From [Phialemoniopsis] sp. UDSM-2020 (taxonomy: Eukaryota > Ascomycota > Sordariomycetes > Thyridiales > Thyridiaceae), in contig JAEILZ010000001.1 of the NCBI GenBank assembly GCA_018873225.1, positions 3,658,001 through 3,722,000 of the forward strand: 64,000 nt of DNA. The letters run 5' to 3'. Positions 1-10,163 of the stretch are shown here, one piece after another. Within the stretch, counting starts at the first letter, position 1. Each line of letters begins with the position of its first letter. The notes under the pieces are model-generated. The model worked only from the letters and a program-made list of their open reading frames with translations, ran no database searches and had not been told where the DNA came from. The position numbers were made by a program, and so were the translations under genes.

Positions 1-870
1 GAACCGTGGTTCTGTTGTGATATTGGCGACGACGACGCTCGGTGGGGGGGCTTGCTTCCCCTTCCTCCCTGGCTTGGCCTGGCTCAGCGAGGAGTGCCGA
101 GGAGGCGAAAGGAAACAGAGCGAGTTGCCAGCGTGAAATTAAGGGTCTACGCGGTCACCAATCGATGCTCGGAGCAGGAGCACATGCAATATCTGGAGAA
201 GCACGGCTCTCATGTTGGTGAGTCATGTTTGCCCGAGCTTTGGTCTACGTCCCGGGGACGATTATGCCGTCGGCGACGAGATGCGCCGATGCATCTCGAT
301 ATGCCTGGAGCAAAGTTGCTGTCGACCCCATGGTCAGGTAGAGAAAGTGAGTTGATCGAGGGTTGATTATACTTTCGGATAGCCCAGCTCTATTAACACC
401 ACTGGGGTGGAAAGTTTGAGGAAGAGATCTCTACGCGAAGGCTTGAACCCTTTGGGACCCATACGGCTTTTTTTGTAAGACTGACTGGACAAAACTGGAG
501 TTGTATTGCACGAATATTGATTTCCAGCCCTGTGTCAATAAGGGGCGATGTCGTACAGCTTTGTCTCGAGATATATTCAGGGTGACCGCATCATAATAGA
601 GAAGTAGAGCCCAAGTGACGTTATCAAAGCATAGACAATCGCCCTTTAAGCACCTCAAGCTCACACCGTCGAGATATCATGTGCGCCATGCAGACATTGA
701 TCGTCAATGACAATACAATTCCATTCAGGAAACTATTTGTACAGAAATGCCAACTCTAGGAGACCAAATAACATTCTCCAAAACCGTGTGAACTCCTCAA
801 AACGCCAGAGAATAACCCTCACTTCACACAACGTTGCTCTCATCTCCTCCTGTCACTTTCCCATCATCGG
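1..870. other. intergenic, no gene recognised
   Basis: Only short open frames with no family resemblance are present on either strand. The right end is the 3' flank of the minus-strand gene ending at 871. Codon composition gives no support for a coding region, and I see no tRNA or repeat. Confidence 0.5.
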
Positions 871-2135
871 TCATGATAACACGATGATTCGGCTATCGCC
901 CACTACACCGGCATTGCACCAAGCCAGCGCGACCAGAAACCCAGCCAGGAACCCTCCCGCCGCGATCCCGAGCCCGACGGCCGCCGTCAGCGACGCGCTG
1001 ACCTCGCGATCGATCCACCGCTGCCGCAGGCGCAGGCTCCCGATGCGCATGTAGAACAGCTCGGCGACCTGCACGACGCCCGCTAGACTCGGCTTGAGCT
1101 CCTCCGAGGACCTCTTCGTCGGCTTCTTCTCGACACTGTGTTTTTCACGGAGAGATGTGTGTTGGCGCTTTATTGACTGTATGTGTTTCGACATTGACAT
1201 GTCTCAGCCGGCGAGCTCTCGTCAAGGGGGAGTGCGGGGAAGGGTGAGATGCTAGGTCAAAGGGGGGGAGGAAGGAGCACTTACAGCAGCGTCAGCGACA
1301 CGTCGCCCTGCAGGCGCGCCTTGAGCTCGAGCTCGACGTCGAGGTTGAGCCCCAGCTGCAGGCGCACGGGCTTGGTCTCGGCGAGGCGCGGCAGGATGGC
1401 CGGCTGGGTCAGGCCGCCGTTGTTCGCAGCGGCGGCGAGTGCCTTGCTGCCTCCGTTGCGGCGGCGGTTGCGGCGGCGCCCCGTGCGCGAGTCGATGCTC
1501 GAGGAGCCGACGTCCGAGACCGAGTCGTCGAGCTGCCGGCGCAGGTCAGCGAGGATGTCGTCTTTGCTACCGCCGCCGCCGCCGATGACGGGGCGGGGGC
1601 CGGCGGGGAGGGTCATGGAGGGCGGCGTCGTCACCTTTGTGGGCCCAGGCATGCCGGACGGGTTTCCAGAGGTGGCCATTTCGTACGACGGCGGGGGGAA
1701 GGACAGGTACGAGAGGGACTGGACGCGCGCGTGCGAGCGGTGGTCTACGTAGACGGGCGGCTTGGAGTGGCGGCGGGAGCGCTGCTTGCGGCCGACGACC
1801 GGGAAAGGCGGCTCTTTCTTGGAGACGGAGGACTGCTTCTTGAGGAGGGCGAGGCCTGGGTAGTACGGCGGAGGCTCGAGGGCCGGCGGGCTGTACTGGA
1901 GGAAGTTGACGTCGAGGACGACGTTGCGGGCCGAAGAGAGGGCTGACGGTCCGGAGACGAGGAGGCCGAGCGGGTTCTTCTCGGGGTCGAGGGCTGGTCC
2001 GGTGTAGGGCGGGAGGGCGAGGTCGGATGAGGCGGGCTCGGGAACGGCAAGGTCCGCGGTGCTTTCCCTAGACCGGCTTGGGGGAAAGCTTGGGAGGCAG
2101 GTACAAAGAAAAGATGCAAGGAATGATTGATCCAC
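871..2135 (-). CDS. uncharacterised protein with C-terminal membrane segment (5' end unresolved)
   Basis: Two GC-rich open exons are joined by a 149-nt intron: about 2135-1285 and 1135-871, donor GTAAGT at 1284, acceptor CACAG ending at 1136. The join keeps the frame (codon CT|T). The first exon encodes a low-complexity Pro/Ser-rich region with a PPSYE motif, an Arg-rich patch (GRRRNRRRNGG) and a segment of alternating hydrophobic residues beginning LQLGLNLDVELELKA. The second exon adds about 88 residues with one clear transmembrane segment (LTAAVGLGIAAGGFLAG and following) near the C-terminus. If the intron is kept, translation stops inside the donor (CTG CTG TAA) and yields a form without the membrane segment. 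The frame is open to a stop near 2167 but contains no ATG before the middle of the exon (only GTG at 2135), so an upstream coding exon is missing from this model. I recognise no named family. The exon pair is well supported; start and function are not. Confidence 0.6.
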
Positions 2136-3503
2136 GCCGGCGCTGCTGGCGATGGTCTTTGGGGTGGTAAGGTATTATTTATACAAGATGGAGAAGTGAA
2201 AATACGGAGTTGGGCCGGCCAGTGGAAGCGGGGGGAAAGGCGAGGAAGAATGGATGAGATCTGAAGAAGCCAGTTGCTTGCTGAGAGAGAAGAAGAGTAG
2301 ATCAATGAGCTGGAGCAACGTCACAATTATATACTTGCTTCGCCAACCTTCATCTCAACCACCCCCAGACATGTCCACGACTGGTGGAGCCTGACATCGT
2401 CCGTTCAAGTCGCACATCTCGCCCATAACCACAATAACTCATGGAGTTCTCGAACGATGTTGAGCAAGGGAGGTGGTTGTCACGTGCCTAAGTCCAAGGG
2501 TTGTTGTTTGCGAGACTCCCAAAACGGTTCGATTTTTGAAGCTTTGACACAGAGCCCAAACAGGCCCCTCGTACGATCCAACCCGAGGGTGAAACTCGTT
2601 ATCGCATTGGGGATCTCCCCAACCCCAGCCACAGATAACGAATAAAATGCCACGCCTTGCGGATAGATGTCGTTCAACCTGCCCATTTCCCCAGGATGGA
2701 CATTCTTTTGAGGCTCAATTCCCAAGGCTGTGACAGTTGTCTGCCCACAACGACCAGCAACCCTGGCTTTGTCGCCGCTGCCCGTGGAGCCATGATCGCC
2801 AAAACCCGTGCCTTGTTATAAGTCTTTAAGCTTCTTCTAGCCGCTTGACCTGGTGCGGCTCAAACAATCAGCCATGTCCATCGTACCACGCTGTAGCCGC
2901 GTCGCATGCGTTGTCGTGTTCTAGAGCGACGGCCCTCGATTCCAAGAGACCCTTCCACCCAAACGGGACTCCTTGTCAAACTGTCCTATGGTTAGCAAGA
3001 TCCCTAGACTGTCTTGCTGTGTTGACTCTTGGCTCGCGATCCGCTGCCTGTTTCAAAGATTAGTCATGTCTTTCAACGCAGCACAGGAGAGGGTAATGCG
3101 AAGTGCAGTCCATTCGAGCTCGGGAGCGTCAATGCCAGCCGGCATCCTAGCAAATGGCTTTTGTTATTATCCTGATAGCTTCATAAACATATGTGTGCGC
3201 CCAAGCGCCGGTCCTCCCAGGCATTATTTCCCCCCGAATCTATTTGAGCAACTTGCCCTTGCTGCGAACTCATGAAAAGACTCGTGTCAAACCCCCAATC
3301 ATTGGTATGCTTTCCTCGTGAGCTCAAACTCTTTTAAAAAGGTTGGATAAAGCCTTTCTGGCTGTCACCGCAAAACTCAAAGCACAACAATGTATGCAAG
3401 GTAAGCTTGCGCGGTCAACGTTTTCGAGAAACACTTTCTCGAGTATGCTCATTATAACGTAAAAATAACGGAACTGCACATTGGCAATGTGTGCCACACC
3501 ACC
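2136..3503. other. intergenic, 5' flank of the 871-2135 gene and 3' flank of the bHLH gene
   Basis: No coding region is supported. The missing first exon of the minus-strand gene probably lies in 2136-2450; an ATG on the minus strand near 2357 followed by a GTATAT donor is one candidate. The rest shows only short frames without coding character. Confidence 0.4.
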
Positions 3504-4737
3504 TCATGTGCTCAGGAGATCTCGAACGCTCATGCCGCGATTGGCAACGCCCGTGCCTCGACGGTCGTTGTTCAGCATCAGCAAGGCAGCGGTCGCCTCC
3601 TGATCCAGATCCCGCTGCGGGAGCAGGGCAGGGCTGGTCAACGTCGAGCCGGCAGCCGAAGGAGGACCCTGCGGGCCGTAATAATTGGGCTGCGGCCCGA
3701 AGGCCGGCGAGGTGTTCGCCGAGATGCTGAAGCTATAGTGCCGATGGTCTGACGATGCCGACGAATACGAGTCTTGCCTTTGACGTGAGTCCTGAGCAAG
3801 AAGAGCAGGCGAGATCGAGGGCTGATGTGACCGTGACGTGTGTCGGGTCGAAGAAGGTGAAGGAAGCACGGATCCAGTCATCTCTACATCTGGCGAGTGG
3901 TCGGGATGATACGTGGGATGCTGTTGCTCAGGGATGAACGGCGAGTGGGTAGGCATGGTCATCTCCGTCGGAGTGGAAGCTTGCTGATGTTGCGTCTTTA
4001 GTTGGGTGATGCAATCCTCTAGATACCGAACGTATTCAATCGACGCCTGTTTGTGGAAGATTCGAATTAGAAAGGGTTCCAATGCATGATAGCAGTCTGA
4101 TATCGCTACTCACCTGGAGAATGGCTAGCTTGTGCATCTCCCCCGTGCAGGCGGGGATCATGCTCTTCAACACTGCGAACTCCTCATTCATCTTCGATCT
4201 CCTCCTCCTCTCGATAAGACTGTGTGCAGTTTTGCGCGCGATCTTTCGGCCGGCGGCGCTTGTCGCTGAGGGCTGCTTCTTCTTGTTTGAGCCGTTGCCA
4301 GCAGCGGAGGTAGCAGTGGTCGAGGCACTCGAGTTTTTGGAGCCAGCGGCCGATTTGGGCCCGTCGTCGACTTCGTCTTGCTCGTCAGACTGAGCAGCAC
4401 GGGGCTTCATCTGAATGATCTTGCGAGATCGCGTCGGAGGAGGTGGCAGGGCGAACGCATCCTTGGAAGCATTCTGCGTCGCAGATGACCTGCGCCGAGA
4501 CTTGACTGTCTCGGCGGCCTGGAGGGGATAAGGCGCCTTGGCATTACTCCTGTAAGTTGAGTCGACTGTGGACGGAGATACATCAGAATCGTTGGCGCTC
4601 GGCCTCGGCGTCTCAGCCTCGTTGATGGCAGGAGGTGGTAGCTCAAACGACATCTGGAGGTTTGCAAGCTGCTTGGAGCCGTCTTGGCCTGGCAGATCGG
4701 TCGAGGACGCCGGCGTCGGGAGCGAGGTGCGCGGCAT
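3504..4737 (-). CDS. bHLH transcription factor (Esc1/DevR-like)
   Basis: A nuclear DNA-binding protein of about 388 residues. Exons are 4737-4114 and 4046-3504; the 67-nt intron has donor GTGAGT and acceptor AACAG and keeps phase 0. The intron falls inside the bHLH domain, and splicing restores it: basic region and helix 1 at about residues 164-208 (ARKTAHSLIERRRRSKMNEE, then FAVLKSMIPACTG), loop, then helix 2 continuing ASIEYVRYLEDCITQL in exon 2. The His-Glu-Arg type basic region predicts E-box (CANNTG) binding. The N-terminal half is Ser/Pro-rich with a Lys/Arg patch, and the C-terminal half is Pro/Ser/Gln-rich and probably disordered. The arrangement resembles fungal developmental bHLH regulators such as S. 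pombe Esc1 and Aspergillus DevR; that assignment is from memory of the family. Over 2 kb of upstream sequence without a gene suggests complex control. Confidence 0.85.
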
Positions 4738-6945
4738 GCTGAGTGACGTTGTAGTGCGATGGTGGATTATCCAGGCCCAAAACTAACGGGTTCAAATCCG
4801 ACAAGTCAACAGTCAAGACTGGACAGTGTCCAGCAACGGGCGGTGTGCCCAAGAGCGTCGAAATCAGGAAAAGAAGACAAGTGATGAGGTAAGACCAGGC
4901 GGGTGTGGTGTGGCCACGAGGCGGCTGGCGACTGCTGCTTCTCTCCGGGGCTCGAGAGCTTATATGAATCAGGGGTGTCGGACCTGAGGCGTACTTGGTG
5001 TGTGAGCCAGGCCAGAGCAGACTGGGATGTTTGGTCTAACGACTACGTGCGACCGGGGATGGAGAGGGCGATCTGGGTGTCCAGTGTTTCGTCCGACGGT
5101 GTAGTTGATGATGGGAGAAAGTAAGAAAGGAGATGAAGAGAGGATATGAAGAGAGACTTCAATGAAGAGGCTCAGAATGACGGTAAAGAGATGCCCGCGA
5201 GTCACCACCCTCACTTGGCGGGCGCATTTAGAGCCATACCGGTGGGAACAAGAGCACGACACGCAAAAAGATGGTCAACACAGGCAAGCATTGACAGACC
5301 CGGGACAAGTGACTAGAAGGAGGGGACGGTCGTGCATCGGGGGTGAAACGCGACTCGTCCATTCTGCCTTGTTGTCTGGATGCACATGTCCGCACTTCTC
5401 TCCAGTCTGTTATTCTTTTCTTAGACCTGCCCGCCAGATCATTTTGTATCTTGTACAGAGTGATACTGGGGATGCAGGGCAAGTCTGGGTTGCGTGCAGT
5501 GGTACTGCTACCTGGCTGGCCTCTTGAATGTTCAGGGACCGTTAGCCACCCGGCAAAGAGGGGAGCAGATCAATCAAACCTAATTCAACCATTCCGCCCC
5601 AGAAAGAGGAGACGAGAGGGCTGGTCTTTTCGCCGCCGCGGCGCGCCGAGACAAGATTAGAGCTGGGAAGGCTTGGGGGTTTCGTCTTGTTCTTGATGAT
5701 GATGTTCCCACTCACGCGAGCATTGACCAATCAGAGGCCACCGTCCAACCACGTTCCCGAACGAGAAGCAGCCAAAGAAGAATGAGGACAAGAGGCACGC
5801 GAGCTGCTGTGGCCCGTGCTCTCCCACATCTTGCACCATCCTCCAGGGGTCTTGTCTTCTTTCTTGAACACGCTCGCTGATATTCATGCTCGATCACCAC
5901 CGCACCCCCACTTAAGCCTCCCTGCCCCGGCTCTATTTACGGGGGTTGTTTCGAGACGAGCGAACGAGGGTCTAGTTTCTCACAGAGTAGCTATCTGCTG
6001 GCTCGCTTCCAGGTTCACCCACAAGTCGGGTGTCTTGCTTGCTATCGCACCTCCTTGAACCCACCGGCAACAGGCCCGGACGGGCGGCGGACGCAAGATC
6101 TGAGAAGCATGGACCGCATGGCACGCCCGCCCCGGGCCAAGGAAGGGGGGTGGTGACGGGTTCATTCATGGCCAGTGGCTGCAGCCACATGGTCCCGACT
6201 CGACCTCAGTGTCGCATCGTTGCCGCACATACGCAACATCACAATACGTACATATCTAGACCTCACGGAGCCGCTGCTCCCAGATCCGCTGGCCCTTGAA
6301 GAATTCGACAACAATCGTCTTCTTTAGGCCCTCTTCCGGACGGTCACCTGCAAGTGCAGTTGATCTTTCCTGACTCGTCGGCGATACTCTCCGGGCATTC
6401 TTCGTGCCATGGTTGGATGTCTCGCCTTCTAGGGACCAGGCCCAAGCCCTGTTTCGCTAACGACAGGTACGTCCCGTCGTTGTGTCTCTCTCGACGCAGC
6501 AAATAGGCCACGTGCCCAGTCGAGATGATCAGCTCTGCTCTCGGCACTCGGTCACTATTTGCGGCTTATCCTACCATGTGGGCGCTAGCATTGGGGCTCC
6601 GACTACACTGCGTTTGGTCTGTCATCCTGCTTGGCACGAGGTCCGCCCAAGGCTTGGTCAACCATTCCATCACTCGAGTCCAACATGTTGTCATCCTCTT
6701 GTGGTCCTTCACCGAGGTAGGCTGACCGAGACACGTGACTGTCACCACCATGGCATCGTCTTGCTCTGACATCGTTATTGAATTTCATTTGTTTTGCTGT
6801 GCTCAAGGCAGTACTCTATCCTTACATTGGTATATCTTGGCCCTGAGAGATCAGTCTTCATCTCACTGACCCGGGCTCGAATTCTTCATCCTCTGTTCTT
6901 TGGCTCCCCCGCTCACACGTGCAGCTGTACCACCGTGGGGTGACC
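4738..6945. other. intergenic, promoter side of the bHLH gene
   Basis: About 2.2 kb between the 5' end of the bHLH gene and the 3' end of the P5C dehydrogenase gene, both on the minus strand. Frames on both strands are short and unlike any family. The bHLH leader and promoter must lie at its left end. I see no RNA gene or repeat. Confidence 0.5.
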
Positions 6946-8861
6946 TCACGCCTCGTTACTGGGGTACTCGACCTTGGTCGTCGCGTTGAACTCCTCCTTG
7001 ATACTCCTGACACTGACGAACCGGCTCAAGAGGTTCGGGCTGCCGGCCTTGTCGTTAGTACCACTGGCGCGAGCACCACCAAAAGGCTGCTGGCCGACAA
7101 CAGCGCCCGTGCTCTTGCAGTTAAGGTAGAAGTTACCAGCAGCGTTGCGCAGCTTGTTCTCGGCGAAACGCAGAGCCTTGCGGTCGGCAGCGAAGATGGA
7201 GCCAGTCAAGCCATACTCTGACGTCGTGTCGATGAGCTCACAGACCTTGGCGTAGGCGTCCTGGCCAGCGGCATCGTCCCAGACGTGGACAGTGAGCACG
7301 GGGCCGAACAGCTCAGTAGAAAGCAGCTTGTGGCGCGGGTTGTCGGTCTTGTAGATGGTGGGGTGCACAAAGTAACCCTTGGACTTGTCGTACTTGCCAC
7401 CCGTGACTAGCTCGAGCTCACTATCGCTCTTGGCCTCGTCAATCACACCAGAGAGCTTCTGGAAGGAACCCTCATGGATGACTGGGCCAATGAAGTTGGT
7501 GTGCTCCCATGGATCACCGATCTTGAGCTTTTCAACCTCGGCAACAAGCTTAGTCTTGAACTCGGGCCACAGAGAAGCGGGGACGTAGGCACGCGATGTG
7601 GCACTGCACTTCTGACCCTGGAACTCAAAGGCACCGCGGACAGTCTGAATCACGGCATTCTCAAGGTCGGCAGTTGGGTGGATCAGATGGAAGTTCTTGC
7701 CGCCAGTCTCGCCGACGATACGGGGGTAGCCGGCATACCGGCCCTCAGCGGTACCCTCGCCGATTTGGCCGTACAGCTTGCGGAAGACAGCAGTGCTACC
7801 CGTGTAGTGGAGGGCGGCGAATTGCTTGTGCTTCAGCACAACATTGGTTACCTCCACCGGGTCACCAGGGACGAACTGGATGACGTTGGGCGGCAGACCA
7901 GCCTCGAGCAGGATCTGGTAGAGCAGCCAGTTGGAGGCGATGGCGTAGTCGGACGGCTTCCAGACAACCACATTGCCAAGCAGGGCCGGAGCACCAGAAA
8001 GGTTGCCAGCGATGGCAGTGAAGTTGAAAGGGCTCACGGCGTAGACAAAGCCCTCGAGCGGGCGGTACTCGCTCCTGTTCCACACGCCAGCAGAGTGGTG
8101 CTCGGGCTGCTGGGCGTAGAGCTCCTCGGCGTACTGCACGTTGAACCTCAGGAAATCGCACAGCTCGGCGGCCGAGTCAATCTCAGCCTGCCAGGCGTTC
8201 TTGCCCTGGCCGAGCATGGTCGCGGCCATGATATCGTAGCGGTATTTGCCAGCGATGAGATCGGCGGCCTTGAGGAAGACCGCGGCGCGGTCCGAGAAGG
8301 GCATCGACTCCCACTCGGGCTTGGCAGCGAGTGCGGCCTCGATGGCCTGGCTGACGTGCTCGGGGCTTGCCTTGTGGTAGGTCGCGAGGGTGGTGCCGTG
8401 ATCGGCCGGGTTCACTTGCTTGCCGGTGTTGGAGGTCTTGATCTGTTCCGCCCGTCCATGGTAAGTATACCGCGTGATGCCCGTGTCTTGAGCGCAAGAA
8501 GGGTCTGACTTCATACCTCTTTGCCTCCAATGAATAGAGGAATCTCGATAGAGCCCTTCTTCTGCATATTCTCAACGGCAGCCGTGAGGCCTGCCCTTTG
8601 TGCGGAGCCCTTGACATAGTGATGCTACAATTCCCAGCTTATCAGTACTGTCTCGTCACTGGCTAATTTCACATGTGAACTCACATTGGGCTCGTTGGAG
8701 ACGGTAGGAATCTGGAAGGTCGCCATGGTCGACCTGCGGACCTGCATAGCTTGTCTACATCCAGCTACAGATCGCGGTGCCAACAGACGGCTGCCGGATT
8801 GCAGGTGTGCACGGCGCAGGCCGGCATTGAGCACGAGGCTCCCGACACGTCTCGAAGCCAT
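6946..8861 (-). CDS. PUT2: delta-1-pyrroline-5-carboxylate dehydrogenase, mitochondrial
   Basis: Oxidises P5C/glutamate semialdehyde to glutamate with NAD+, the second step of proline catabolism in the mitochondrial matrix. Exons are 8861-8685, 8624-8517 and 8442-6946 (introns of 60 and 74 nt, all phase 0), giving 593 residues, close to the usual fungal length. Exon 1 encodes an Arg-rich, acid-poor presequence starting MASRRVGSLVLNAG. Exon 2 supplies the conserved N-terminal substrate region ending FIGGKE. The long third exon also has an in-frame ATG at 8514, but that lies in intron 2, so a single-exon model would replace about 95 genuine residues with intron translation. The aldehyde dehydrogenase signature is complete: VSPFNFTAIAGNL, VVWKPSD, general-base Glu340 in GETGGKN and catalytic Cys374 in FQGQKCSATSR. 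The C-terminal PFGGARASGTNDKAG motif is typical of P5C dehydrogenases. No proline-cluster neighbours are present. Confidence 0.96.
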
Positions 8862-9530
8862 CTTTTGGGGGCGTTGGTGAAAATTGAAGGACGCTCTTAA
8901 TGAAAGGGAAATAGATCAAGACGCGCTGGGTATATGCAATAGAAAGGAAAAGACCGTATAAGACTTGGAGTCCAGTGAGAGCTTTTGAGGCTCAAAAAAT
9001 ATTCTACGCGCGCTTCGGGACGGCATTCCCTTTATCGTGCTACATTTCTACGTCACCCTGCACCCTCGCAGCCAGCGAGAGCGGGGGAGAGACAACAGTG
9101 AATCGTCTCGACATTTCGGCCGCTTTTTCACGGCTCAAGACAGCTCCTCCAGGGTGCTGCGGGGACTGATTGTGGGGATTGCCCAATGAGGACGCTACGA
9201 TATGGGACCTCTTCGCCGCTGATAAGGAAGGTGACGCCGAGGGCAGGTGGGGCCGCCCGGGTTAGCAATCTTCAAATGTTGATATCGTGCCATGGGACCA
9301 CCGCTTGGAGAAATTTGCCATTGCGATCTCGGAAGCCAAGGGGCCCTCGATGGGGACAGGCGGTGGACTCTTTGATCAGATGAAATATGCAAAGTGTGGT
9401 GTTTTCAGGGCGGCCTTTGAAGGCTTAATATCATCGTAAGATGGAAGTGGAGAAGATCGATCCGACTTACAAGAACCTGGCCGTGCCATGCACCGATCAC
9501 GACCGGGAATCATGGAAGGAAAGCAGAGCA
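8862..9530. other. intergenic, 5' flank of the P5C dehydrogenase gene
   Basis: Upstream region of the minus-strand PUT2 homologue and left flank of the 5S rRNA gene. No coding frame with family resemblance is seen. Confidence 0.5.
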
Positions 9531-9536
9531 TATATA
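9531..9536 (+). promoter_or_regulatory. TATA box of the 5S rRNA gene
   Basis: TATATA lies 29 to 24 bases before the predicted 5' end of the 5S RNA. Neurospora 5S genes are known to need an upstream TATA element at this distance in addition to internal RNA polymerase III elements. Confidence 0.75.
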
Positions 9537-9559
9537 CTGGACTCGAACCCCCTTCTTCC

Positions 9560-9678
9560 ACGTACGACCATAGATGGTAGAGAACTCGGGATCCCGTCCG
9601 CTCTCCCATAGATAAGCTGCCAATCGCTGAACTAGTACTCAGGTCGGTGACGACTGGGGAATCCTCGGTGTTGTACGT
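9560..9678 (+). rRNA. 5S ribosomal RNA
   Basis: A single 119-nt 5S rRNA gene transcribed by RNA polymerase III. The ends pair as helix I: the first nine bases ACGTACGAC against the last nine GTTGTACGT. Family landmarks occur in order: TACGACCATAG near the 5' end, GGATCCCGTCCGCTC in the helix III/loop region, a TAAGC segment, CTAGTAC, and GGTCGGTGACGACTGGGGAA corresponding to the usual GGTGGGTGACCACC region. In the last of these, the stem bases that differ from the common fungal form pair with each other (GTCG with CGAC), which argues for a working gene rather than a relic. Dispersed single 5S genes are characteristic of Neurospora and many other filamentous ascomycetes. On the opposite strand the same bases mimic tRNA A- and B-box motifs, which is misleading. 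Confidence 0.9.
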
Positions 9679-9689
9679 TTTTCTTTTTT
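9678..9689 (+). terminator. RNA polymerase III T-run terminator of the 5S gene
   Basis: Runs of five and six T separated by one C follow the 5S 3' end directly. A further run of 14 T is at 9707-9720. Confidence 0.8.
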
Positions 9690-10163
9690 GTCTATATTTA
9701 CTATTCTTTTTTTTTTTTTTGGGCATCTTGTCTCTTGTCGGATACTACGCTGTTGATCTGTGACTTGTATGTAGGCAAAGTATGTCGATTCTACGAAACT
9801 GGATGTAACAGTTCGGCTTACAAGAAAGGGTGAAACGCATCCGGCACAGTAGCTCGTTCTCGGCCTCATGAGTGATGAAGCCTGGGAATACTGGAAACAT
9901 TGGACGCTCAGTCGAGCTATGTTCAAGTCAGGCGAAGAAGGTGTTCCTGTTCATCAAAAACTTAAGTGTGAAGGGAGAGCGTCACCAAGATAAACCCTAG
10001 TCGGAACAAACTTGTCTAGAATATCATCATATCTCTTTTCGATTCCCGTGAAACCCCTATAGCTTTAACAGCCTAAAGTAACGCCTGTAACAATGTGATC
10101 GACTGTCCGCAAGAACATGCAGTCATGCTCCCCTCCTTCCTTCTACGTTTCACCCTTTCCACG
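9690..10163. other. intergenic, 3' flank of NUG1
   Basis: Contains a 14-base T run at 9707-9720 and no supported gene. It ends at the stop codon of the minus-strand NUG1 homologue. Confidence 0.5.

Noticed and set aside
7474..8508. 344-codon open frame on the plus strand
   Set aside because: It is the antisense of the P5C dehydrogenase coding exon; GC-rich codon bias keeps the opposite frame open and it has no family features.
9535..9650. tRNA gene on the minus strand (A-box-like and GGTTCGAGTCC B-box-like sequence)
   Set aside because: The acceptor, D and T stems do not pair, and the plus strand of the same interval is a well-formed 5S rRNA gene with TATA box and terminator.
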